DNA of 64,000 nucleotides. It comes from Chaetomium olivaceum (taxonomy: Eukaryota > Ascomycota > Sordariomycetes > Sordariales > Chaetomiaceae). Position numbers and translations under genes: made by a program. The stretch is from positions 310,001 through 374,000 of the forward strand of contig JAYWVB010000006.1 of NCBI GenBank assembly GCA_039881045.1, written 5' to 3'. Shown piece after piece: positions 33,407-43,011 of the stretch (the first letter of the stretch is position 1; the number at the start of each line of letters is the position of its first letter). The notes under the pieces were generated by a model. The model had not been told where the DNA came from, made no database searches, and saw nothing but the letters and a program-made list of their open reading frames with translations.

Positions 33407-35398
33407 CTAAAGAGCCCGTCGGCTACCGGTACTCATCAGCGTGATCTTCTGCTTCTTCTTCTTCTGCTTCTTCCCTCCTCCACCGCCAGGCGCGGCATCT
33501 GCCGCATTCGCGCTGCTTTCACCTTTCGTCTCTACTCCGAGCGCCTCTAGCTGCTGGGCCTTGTCGGCACCGCCCAACGTCTCGAGCACAGCATCGTCCT
33601 TCAACCACCCGTCATCCGCATTGTGTCGGGTGGAGAGAGCTTCCGGCTTGCTGCCTTCCACTAGGGGTGTCCCCCAAACAGTCTTGAGGCTCGAAAGGCC
33701 TGATGGGATGGTGCTCATATCTGATAGGAAGGTGAGAAGCTCATCCGGGTTCCCCAGTATTGGGTCCTCGGCCCCCCCAAGCGGTATGAAGTCGTCCATA
33801 TTGACAGGGGGCTCATCCAGGCCAGAGTTCCCAAAGTGGCCAGTCCCCTCGTCTCTGACGCCAAGCATTCTCCGAACATCGCGGAATGTAGCCATCCCCC
33901 GCCGTTCCGCCTGAAGCCGCTCCCGCTCCTCCTGCGTTGCCTTCTCTCGGTCACGCCCGCGGCGGCGCTCGATCTCCTCGGAAAAGGTGGATAGGATCTC
34001 GGGCGAGACAATGTCTGCCCAGTCGCACTCCAAAAAGCTGATCAGGCACCCTCGAGGTAGGTGGCCGAGGTATTTCGCCCGCTTTCGCAGGGCATCATCC
34101 ACCACATGGCCGGTCGAGATGCGCTCGACCCTCGGGAGCAAGGTGGACGGGAAGGCCGAGAACGACCCATACTTCGTCTTCAAGATGCGGATATCGAGAG
34201 GCGAGAGGTAGAGGTGCGGTAATGAGGAGTAGAAGTAAAAGTTCTGGTCGACTTGTTTCGACTTGTCCGGTTCGGAAATCCCGGCTAGTGCAGCCGCCTT
34301 TTCCGCCTCGCCCAACTCGGCCGTCTTTTCCTTTGCCGTCTTGATCGCCCTTATTGCCTTCTGTGTCCATTCGTTGTCTTGGTCGTAAAGAAGCTCGTCT
34401 TGCTGTTCCTGCTTGAGAAGCTCTTCTACCTCGTCATCGAATTGCTCCGCCATATAACCGCTGGTGCCCCTCATGATCCTAGCATAGTCCATCACGTTTG
34501 CCGCGAAATGCCACGGGATCTCGTCGCCAGACTGCAACACCTCGGCTGCGCCCTCCTTTGGCAACGCCAGTGTGCTTTTCGCGGTTCGCGTCATCAGGCG
34601 GAGGATCACATCGTCGCCTTTACGCGGCAAGGCGCATTCCTGCCCGGCGTACAACCTGGCCGGCCGCACGTCCGTAAGGTATATCGAGTCCTCGCAAATG
34701 GGGCATTTCCTCCACCGCACCTGCTTTTTCCCTGGTTCCTCGCTAGTATTTGTGTTCATGTAGCGCATCAGGCAGGGAAGACAAAATATGTGCCCGCATT
34801 TGGCCATGCGTGGCGCAACCGGGTCCGAGAGACAGATGGGGCAAGGCGATTGCTGAGATTCAGCCGAGGCAATGACTTGCAGAACATCGTTCCAGTCGAT
34901 GTGCGCGTCGGCGTCGGCGGCTTGGGTGGTATAGTTGCCCCCGGGGTTGACAACGAAACGGTAGTTCGCGTGGATATAACGGGCCTTGTCGGCGGCGTGG
35001 TAACCGGAGCCGACGCCCCAAGCAGGGTTGCGGCGATAGGAACGGGAATATGAATTGTGGCCCTCGTTTGGGCGTGGCGGCAAGGCATAACTCATGAGAT
35101 GCGTGATGGATGTTTGACCGCGCCTGCTCGAGGCGTTCCGCAGCGCACGAGACTCGGCCATTGCGTCTTCGTCGTCAAGGTGTCTCGGGTCGCCGTGTGC
35201 TCCTGCTCGTCTCTGATTCCGGTGTTGTCCTCTTGCGCCCTGCCCTTTTCGGGGAACTGCTTGAGGGTGTGATGGGTTTGGTATCTGGCGCCGATTCGAG
35301 TCAATGCTGGTGTTTGAAGTAGAGGGAGCCGAAGGGGAATGATTCGAGGTTGTCGGCGCCGAGGGCGCTTTATTTGGGGCAGATGATGTCGAATTCAT
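33407..35398 (-). CDS. RING-finger E3 ubiquitin ligase, RNF10/Mag2 type
   Basis: Intronless, 663 residues. A Ser/Pro-rich then Arg/Gly-rich N-terminus leads to a conserved block (ARYIHANYRFVVNP) that in RNF10-type proteins precedes the RING. The C3HC4 RING follows: CPICLSDPVAPRMAKCGHIF, then CLPC and CPIC after a ~20-residue insert. Downstream, FYFYSSLPHLYLSPLDIRIL, LPRGCLISFLECDW and the Lys-rich end with KITLMSTGSRR are further family marks. Family knowledge: RNF10/Mag2 ubiquitinates small-subunit ribosomal proteins on stalled initiation complexes and lies in the cytoplasm. The start is the first ATG of the long frame. No sign of damage. Confidence 0.9.
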   Translation of the reverse strand: MNSTSSAPNKAPSAPTTSNHSPSAPSTSNTSIDSNRRQIPNPSHPQAVPRKGQGARGQHRNQRRAGAHGDPRHLDDEDAMAESRALRNASSRRGQTSITHLMSYALPPRPNEGHNSYSRSYRRNPAWGVGSGYHAADKARYIHANYRFVVNPGGNYTTQAADADAHIDWNDVLQVIASAESQQSPCPICLSDPVAPRMAKCGHIFCLPCLMRYMNTNTSEEPGKKQVRWRKCPICEDSIYLTDVRPARLYAGQECALPRKGDDVILRLMTRTAKSTLALPKEGAAEVLQSGDEIPWHFAANVMDYARIMRGTSGYMAEQFDDEVEELLKQEQQDELLYDQDNEWTQKAIRAIKTAKEKTAELGEAEKAAALAGISEPDKSKQVDQNFYFYSSLPHLYLSPLDIRILKTKYGSFSAFPSTLLPRVERISTGHVVDDALRKRAKYLGHLPRGCLISFLECDWADIVSPEILSTFSEEIERRRGRDREKATQEERERLQAERRGMATFRDVRRMLGVRDEGTGHFGNSGLDEPPVNMDDFIPLGGAEDPILGNPDELLTFLSDMSTIPSGLSSLKTVWGTPLVEGSKPEALSTRHNADDGWLKDDAVLETLGGADKAQQLEALGVETKGESSANAADAAPGGGGGKKQKKKKQKITLMSTGSRRAL

Positions 35399-36569
35399 GG
35401 TCGGCGAGTTAGGTTTGTCCGAGCGAGTTACAACAGGCCCGGCCTAGTGCCCTCGTACGATAACCTGTGCGTTTAGGTTTTGACGGATGCTGGGGAAGAA
35501 AAGTTAGTTGCAATTCGTTGCCGATGACTGATGCCGGCCGGGCATGGAAGGGAAATGGACTCGGACCTACCGGGGCAAGGTGTCCGGGCCGAGCGGGCTG
35601 TGGCTTGGTTGTTTGTCTGCTTCTCAAAATGAGATCTGAGTCTTGGTCGAAAAGTCGGGTTTTAGATTGCAACTCCGCCGTCAATCGTTCATCGTCGATG
35701 GCAAAATGAGGTTTCTGAGGGGGCCCGATCTGGACCCCACGGAGGTTCGGCGAAAGAAGAGGGAAGAGTCACCATTCCGCGTCCGCGGGGCAAATGGCGA
35801 AGGTTGGGGTCGTCATTGGCACAGTGGCTTTCCCAGTCAGGCTTGGGGCGAACACCCACTCATGCATTCCGTCAGCTGACTTGGGGATGCATTAAACAGG
35901 CTGCATTTCACACCTTAGGCGGTATCATTCCGCTAACTATTCGATCGAACCTCACTTGTAATTCATTCTTGGCCTGGGATATTCGTACAAATCTCGGCCG
36001 TTTGATACCGCGACAAAAACAAGCTGCCAAGTCACGCGTTATTCTAGTCGCAAGAGGGACGGCTTGCAGCCAAGCCCGCAACATTACGGAATATAGATTC
36101 ATGCTAGTTCTCATCCAGTGTTTGATGATGTTAAACACCATCACCATCACCAGGCGACCAGAAACATGGGCACAACAACCTCGTTCGTGTAGACCGCGAG
36201 CGAAATGCGTCAATGTACCTAGTTACAAAAATGAGACATTAACAATAAACGAAACCCTCCAGACAGGAATCAAAATATGGTAAAAGGAGAAGGATATCGC
36301 AACCACTCGCACCTCCCACACAACCAAGTCTCATCCCATTCATATGACCAAGCCGAGGCGAGACAATCAAATTATGGACGACGCCCTCCCAGTCATGACA
36401 CGATAGCGATAAAGAAACAGATCCTCCCTCGTCCCCACACCATTCGTGAGCTTAACCATGCCGCAAAGCAGGGGGGAACCGTTTGAGCAGTAGGTATGAT
36501 ACAAGACGGATGCTCGGCAAAAAAGACGTGGGAATAGCGAGGTAGGTTAAAGAGGAGTGCATCACCAAC
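35399..36569. other. Intergenic region
   Basis: RING-gene promoter and 3' flank of the CBM48 gene. No gene, repeat or RNA recognised. Confidence 0.55.
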
Positions 36570-39500
36570 TTAAGCAAACTTCTGCTTCAGCTTGGTGAAG
36601 AACCCACTGATTCTGTGCTTCTTCTTATTCTCGGACGTCGCCTTGTCGGTAGCACTGGCGGATGCAGGCGCGGCGGCAGCTGCGGTGCCATTGGTGCCAT
36701 TTGTGCCGTTGGTGCCGTTAGCTGCGGGATGTACTTCGTCCGCTGCCTTGGTCGCCGCCGTCGATGCAGCCGGCTCAGTCGCCGCGGGGTGCTCAACTGC
36801 AGCCTTGGGCTCATCAGAAACCTTCGCAGGCTCAGATGCCTCGGTTCCCGCAAGTGCAGCAGCGGCCGTGGCCGGCTCGACAGGCTTGGGCGGCTCCTCG
36901 GAACCAGTCGCCACGTCCGCGGGCTGGGCTACGTCAACGGCCTTGACAGCCTCAACCGGGTTTGGCGGCTCAACACTCAAGGCAGTCACCGCAGGGGCGA
37001 TGTCCTCGGTGAGTTTGAGGTCCCCGGTAGGCGGCGTCTCAACAGACTTGGCCTCATCAATAGCCTTAACCGCCACGGCGGGCTGGGGCGGCTCAACCGC
37101 TAGAGCCGTCGCCTCTTCGGCCGGCTTCGGCTTCGCTTCTTCGGCGGTCTCGGTAGACGCCTCGCCGATTGCCTCGGTCGGCTTCACCTTCTCGAGAAGC
37201 TCGGCCTCGTACTCCTTCTTATCCTCAACGGCAGAGGTGTTAACAGCAGCCTCGGGGCTCTCGCCTGCCTCCTTTAGAGATTCCTTGACCTCGGCCGGGA
37301 CTTCCGGGGAGACGTTATCGATGGCAGCCTTTGGCGTTTCCTCGGCCTCGACCGGCTTCACTTTCTCGAGTATCTCGGCCTCGTACCCCTTCTTCTCCAC
37401 AACGGCAGAGGTGTTAACAGCAGCTTCGGGGCTCTCGCCTGCCGCCCTCAGGGATTCCTTGACCTCGACCGGCACTTCCGGAGAGACACTATCGATAGCA
37501 GCCTTTTGCTTTTCCTCAGCCTTTTTAGCCGCCTCGGCCTGGGCTGCCCCGGGAAGGGCTCCCTGGACGGCGGCAGGTACAGTCGTTGCTGCGTCAGATG
37601 CAGCAGCCGTGGCCTTGGAGGCGATATCGGCAGCGGCATCGCCCGCCTTGTGCGCAAAGTCCGAAGCAACTTCACCGGCATTAGTTGCGGCACCAGCCGC
37701 GACGGGCAGTGCCGCCCCGACGGCGGTGATGGCTGCTCCAAGTGCCACCTCACCAGCCGAGGTGGCAGCGGCGATCGCGCTCTCAACCGCCGACTTGTCG
37801 GTCTCGGACTTCTCAGTGCCCTTCCCCGCGGTGCCCTCCGAAGTCGAAGGAGCTTCGGCCACCTTGTCCAAGAGTTCTTCCTCCACAGCGGCCTTCTCGG
37901 TCACCTCCTCGCTGTTGGCGCTTGCCTCAGGCTCCACCTTGGCCTCCTCTTGGCTTTTCTTCACAATCTCGGGCACCTTGGGCTCGAGGGGAACCTGTCC
38001 GGCCAAGGCGGCGGTGGTTGATTCACTAGTGACCGTGTTGATGGTGACGTCGTTTGCGCTAGTGATAGGCAGACTCGACTCCGGGATCATGTTGCCGCTA
38101 ACGGGTGGGAGTGTTGTTTCAATACCAGGAATGCGATCGCTCTGCTCATATGACTCCTTGTCAAGCGTGACATGGCTGTCGACTGCATTGGCCGTGAGGT
38201 CCCTGGGGACCTTCTCGCCAGCCTCAAGTTTGATGGGATTGACGGCGCCCTCGGCAGCGGGGAGGGGGTCGACCTTCAATTCCTCTTTGGACTCAGCTGC
38301 GGGCGTCTCAGGATAGCCACCCGGAGGGGTAACATTGTCCTTGTTTTCTTCGAGCGGTACCGCAGCAGCCAATTGAACTGTGGTGGAGTTGGGGGCCGCC
38401 GAGCTGAGGATAGCAGCGTCCGAGCCAGCTGCTGGCGCCTCCTCCTTCTTGTCCTCCAGAGGCACCGCGCCGGCTAATTGGGCCGTGGTAGACTCGGGAA
38501 CGAGGTTATTGATGGCCGCAGCCTGGGAAGCTTCTTCTAACTTATCCATTTGTTCGGGCAACAAGATGTTGTTTTCGTTCCCTTCGTGGTCCTTTTCTTG
38601 GGGTGCAGTGTGGTCTGTGGTCCAGACACCGTCGACAACAAACTATAAAGTGGTAGATAGGTCAGCAACCGAGTAAGGAAATTGGCGAAACTGATCGAAA
38701 GAACCAATGTCAATGTTGTGGTGCAAAGCATGCGCGGGGACCCCACGCCATCTTAAAGGGCCCGGGCGCAAAAGAGGGGCGAGGTGAACAAGCTCGAAGC
38801 AACCTTGGCCCCGACTCCCTGTTACAGTCCTTGGTCACGGGCCCAAAATGACTGTTTTTTTGCGCCCAGGGAGTCCCACAGTTGCCGCTAGTGTGGTTTG
38901 TGATCGGCTGCCCGTCATTGTGCGTCCCGTTTGTCGCGGCTCCCATGGGTGGTTGGAGGAGCACGAGCTTGCGTCATAGCGGTCCCAACCGAAATGCCAG
39001 AGGCGGGCGGTTACGCAGTGTGCGGTGGAAACAACAATTGGAAACATTGGAGCAGTAGCTGGCAAGGGCATTGCCAACAACAGCGGCCGCGTCGCACAAA
39101 CATCCGTTCTTGACCGGCTCAATGGCACCGGGCGCGAGTGCGGGATGATATTGGTGGGGTTGGCTCTGGAGGAGCGACTTGCTCCGTCCTCACCGAGCTC
39201 ACCGCTGCTTCATCAACGACCCCTCCTCTAGGCGGGACTTATCTGACCGTGGCCGGCAGTTTGAGCGGGGGAAATGCCTTCAAGGCGACCGATTGTCATC
39301 GTCGAAGAATTGCATTGCCTCCTGACGTAGAGAGACAATCGGGCGGGCGCCCGAGCGCCAAGGGCGCATTGGTTCAATGGAACAGGAAACAGAGAGAAAT
39401 GGCTTACGAACCTTGTAAAATATTTTGGCGTCAGATTCTGGGAGCGTCACGGTTTTTTGGAAGATCTGCCCGACTCGCTCGAGGCGCTCGCTTTTGGTCC

Positions 39501-39745
39501 AATTGTCGAAGTCGCCTGTCACATAAACCTCTTCGGCATGGTGCGGCCTGGAATACAGATTCGAGAAGCAACAGTCAGCGACAAACTTGTCACAAAAAGG
39601 TGCGACTATCCGTGGTCTCGGTGTCGCGGCCGCGGAAAGCTTAGCACGGGCAAAAGCGAGTCAGAGCGAGCGCTCTCGGACCAGCCTCTGGGTACGGGAA
39701 GAGGGAAGATGGTGTAACTGACCACTTGAAAGTGAAACTGCCCAT
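36570..39745 (-). CDS. CBM48 (AMPK glycogen-binding type) protein with long Ala/Glu-rich tail
   Basis: 743 residues from minus-strand exons 39745-39723 (MGSFTFKW), 39547-39412 and 38642-36570. Splicing gives FKWPHHAEEVYVTGDFDNW and then IFYK joined to FVVDGVWTTDHTAPQE, the compact beta-sandwich of the AMPK1_CBM/E-set family (yeast Crp1/Mdg1 and AMPK beta subunits), which binds glycogen-like glucans or cruciform DNA. Everything after about residue 90 is low-complexity: Ala, Glu, Pro, Val and Lys, with three copies of a STTAQLAGAVPLE-like motif and two ~52-residue tandem repeats. The protein ends with a conserved-looking basic ISGFFTKLKQKFA. The second intron is 769 nt, far above the others here. 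Tail function unknown. Confidence 0.85.
38643..39411 (-). other. Unusually long (769-nt) intron inside the CBM48 domain
   Basis: Donor GTTCGT after IFYK and acceptor ATAG before FVVDG, phase 0. No third coding block is needed, because the flanking residues join into one conserved beta strand. The first intron of this gene is 175 nt; all other introns in the window are shorter. Confidence 0.75.
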
Positions 39746-40950
39746 GGTTACGGGTATTGCACGACGTGTTTTGGGGGTATTTTCTTTTGGTGATGTCGAT
39801 GACGGCGTGGGTGGTGTGTCGGATGGTTTTCGGCTTGGTGGAGCCGAAGCAATCGCGATCCAAGCTCGGGACCAAAATTGAGCAGGGAAGAGCTCTTGTC
39901 CAAGGAAAAGTGAGGTGGTGTGCTTGAGGGCCCAGGCCGATTTGTCACGGTCCTCTGACGTCAATGAATGTTCAACGAAATTTGCCGGAAAGTGAAGATG
40001 GAATTGAATCGCACAATGTCAGTGAATATGCGCAGGCAATTGTTTTTTGAATTGAAAATTGCGATTTCAGTTTGAGAGGGTTCAAATTGAAGGCAAACTC
40101 GAGAGGTTGGTGTTCATCATCCGTGAGGGTGGTTTGAGGATGAGACGCTAAGGTGATTGCGCACGCCAAGAACAGCCTGCAGCTGCTTCATCTCTCGCCG
40201 ATTCGTTCGGTCATACCGGGGTGCTCGGTCGTTTGATCCGGACCTTGACAGGCAGGCACGATAAGCCAGGACATCGTTGCTGAGGCTCACTCAGCTTCCT
40301 CTTTTTGGCTCCGCCCCTGAGTATTGAAAAATTTAGGAGGTTGGTTTTAGCACTGCCATGCGTGCCATGCTCGTCCCTGGCGCCAGGACGAGACAACTGG
40401 GACAACAGGGCACCGTTTCAACCGAACCTGCAACCCCCACGCAGCATTTTCGCCAACTGGCCTCCGAATGGTGCAACATATGTGGACCGGTAACCTGTCT
40501 GCTGTGGTGTGCAATGAGTGACACAAAAGTAAAGGAGGGGTGGGAGGTTGCATGTGGAAAGATAGAGGGAGATAGCCATACGAGCTCTATCGTGTTCAAA
40601 CCTCGTCCGTATAAACCAGCCAACTCTGATATTGTTCTACCTGGTCGCCTAGTATGAGCCCGTGACCAGTCGTGTTGGCGTACAACAACCACCTAGCGAT
40701 GTGGTAAATACAGCTAAATAAATAAAATCCCTGACGTTCCCTTTTGATAGTAATCCCTGTCGAGGAGTAAGACGACAGCCAAAACGCCAGTTCATCCCAG
40801 TAACTAATCAAGAATATAAAATACCAAAGCAAAGCAAATAACAACTCCTCGCAGATCCGTTGGCAGATAAATGAGAGCCCATGTAAGCTGATGAATCCTC
40901 CCAGCGCGAGGGGTAACCGAGTCCGTCTATAGTAGTAAATATACATCCCT
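39746..40950. other. Intergenic region
   Basis: CBM48-gene promoter and 3' flank of the ferric reductase. No gene seen. Confidence 0.55.
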
Positions 40951-43011
40951 TTACCAGCCAAACTGCTCACAGTGCAGTTCCACGGCCGGGCCGTCGCCAA
41001 CAATCAGCTTCGCCGTAGTGTCCCGGACCACATGCATCAGCCCGTCCGGACCACATGCCGCAACCAGCACCCGCTGGTTTCGCGGCGTAGTCTTGACGGC
41101 ATCGCGGATGAGGGACGCGGCATCTGGACGCCCAGCCTTGACGGGATACTCGAAGAAGGTATGGTGGGATACGGCTTGCGCAGCCGTGGCCGAGTCTTTC
41201 TCGGCCGCGCCACCGCTGTGATTGGCCTTCGTCTCGACGGTCTCCGTCTGCTTTTCGAGGGCACTTTGCGAGAGGGACGACCAGCCTGCGGCGGGCGCTG
41301 CAGCCCGACGGACGTTCTTCTCAAGATCGGACCCAACTGGCGACCGAGGCGGCGAGTCGGCGCCTTCGGAAGAGGAGTCGGAGTGGCCGGGGTGCTCGCT
41401 GCCCTCGCTCTCGCTCTGAGGTTCGGAGGTCGAAGTGGGAGCCCGTGTGACATAAAGGGAAACGTTGACTTTGGGGGAGTGCGCATGCGTTCTTAGTAGC
41501 TCGAGCTGTTCTTTGAACCAGGTGAGATTCTCTGTTTTCACTTTGTCAGCCTTGAAATAGTACCGGGGACAGAAAGCAAAGGACTTACCGTGTTTCTTGA
41601 CCGACCACACGAACACAATGTTCTTGGGCGACCCCTCATCCATCCTCTCGAGCACGTTGACGGCAAGACCGAATGTGAAGGTGGCACCTCCACCTCCGGC
41701 AATCAGCACGATCTTGTCAAACTCCATGGGGTTAGGGAACGTGCCATAAGGCCCGTCGATCGATGCCCTCACTGTCGCACCCGGGTTGGCCACAGCATGC
41801 TTGTAGAGGTCGCTCGTGAAACCATTGCGAGCCTTGACTGTAAACTCGAGGGGCGAGCTTCCATGGATCGTAAAAGGATGCGTCTCAAATTTGCGGATGG
41901 CGGGAATCCAAATGAAGCAGTGCTTCCCTGGCTCTGCCCTTGCCGGGACTTTCTTCATAACAATCTTGGTGCTCCCGTCAGGCAAAGGGTGCAATGTTGC
42001 TCCGTTATTGGCGCTGTAGTACAGGATTCTGCTGGCCCTGATGACACGGTCGACGAACCACATGGAGGCGGCGATAAGAACGATGATGAGCGTTTTGTTC
42101 GCAATCTCGGGCCGATGGAAACCGACGGCGATGATGCCTATGATCCAAGAGGAGATGTGCGTGACGTAAAATAGCTCGTACCAGAAACGCCTAATGACCA
42201 GAGCAGAGAACACAACGCTCAAGAAAGCGAACCCCGACACAATGGCCGCGATCGTTCCTGTCTCCTCGTAGATGTGCTGCAGTCGCCCTGTGCTATCGAA
42301 GTAGGCCGTGTATAGAGCGCCGTGGAGAAGCATCGCAATGAACATGGTGTAGCCGGCGATCTGATGGAGGCAGTTGAGCCGCTCGTATGAATAGGCCGTT
42401 AGGAAAGCCAGAGGGGTGTTCTTAAGCGCCAAGAATATGACCAAGGCCAGGTTCCCCAGTGTCACCCTGTGTGCACCCGTGAGCAGCTATTCTAGAACAT
42501 TGTGGTGAGAGAACGGGTAGAGGGCCAACGTACCAGCCGAATCTGTGTCCCAAGGCTCCCATCGAGCTGGTGTCCACCTCGACGAATACGATAGCCAGGT
42601 TGATGGCGGCATAGGCCATGATAACCATGGCATGCCCGGCAGAGTTGAAACCAGGGACTTTCCGTACTAGTAGGTTTCTCGCGAGTCTAGGGCAGTGAGT
42701 CGATAGTTCTTTGAACCGGCGGAGGAAGGTGTCCCTTACCTTGAGCTCGCAACAAATGGACGACCGAATATCCCGTAAGGCTTGTTTGAACGTTCCACCT
42801 TGACACATAACCAGCGTGCCCAATGGAACAGGACAAAGACGGCGATCAAGCCACAGATACCCGCGGCCCAGTACTTCATAATCCGTTCTATCACCAGTTG
42901 TCTCTGGGCAAAGTAGGCCGCCGTGGCACGACTGTAGTGAGCGTGGGCGTCATGGGCGGCCCCGCCCGCATCTCGGTGCCCGTTTCCTCCATTAGCGGAC
43001 TGTCCGGCCAT
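40951..43011 (-). CDS. Ferric reductase (FRE/NOX-type flavocytochrome)
   Basis: 627 residues from minus-strand exons 43011-42740, 42686-42534, 42466-41589 and 41531-40951. It is a plasma-membrane metalloreductase that reduces Fe(III) with NADPH for uptake. The N-terminus has one membrane segment (YWAAGICGLIAVFVLFHWAR). The ferric-reductase core has two His pairs with 13 residues between them, LHQIAGYTMFIAMLLHG and THISSWIIGIIAVGFH, which bind two haems. FAD contact is HPFTIHGSS; the NADPH side is GGGGATFTFGLAV and CGPDGLMHV, ending in the conserved CEQFGW. A long Ser/Glu-rich insert (~residues 470-545) splits the NADP domain. The third intron (41588-41532, 57 nt, stop-free) is shown by GTAAGT..ACAG and by restored KKH-E-NLTWF. 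Confidence 0.93.

Noticed and set aside
36592..38316. 574-codon plus-strand ORF antisense to the CBM48 gene
   Set aside because: Ser/Ala/Thr-rich mirror of the Ala/Glu repeat tail on the other strand; no domain and no independent support.
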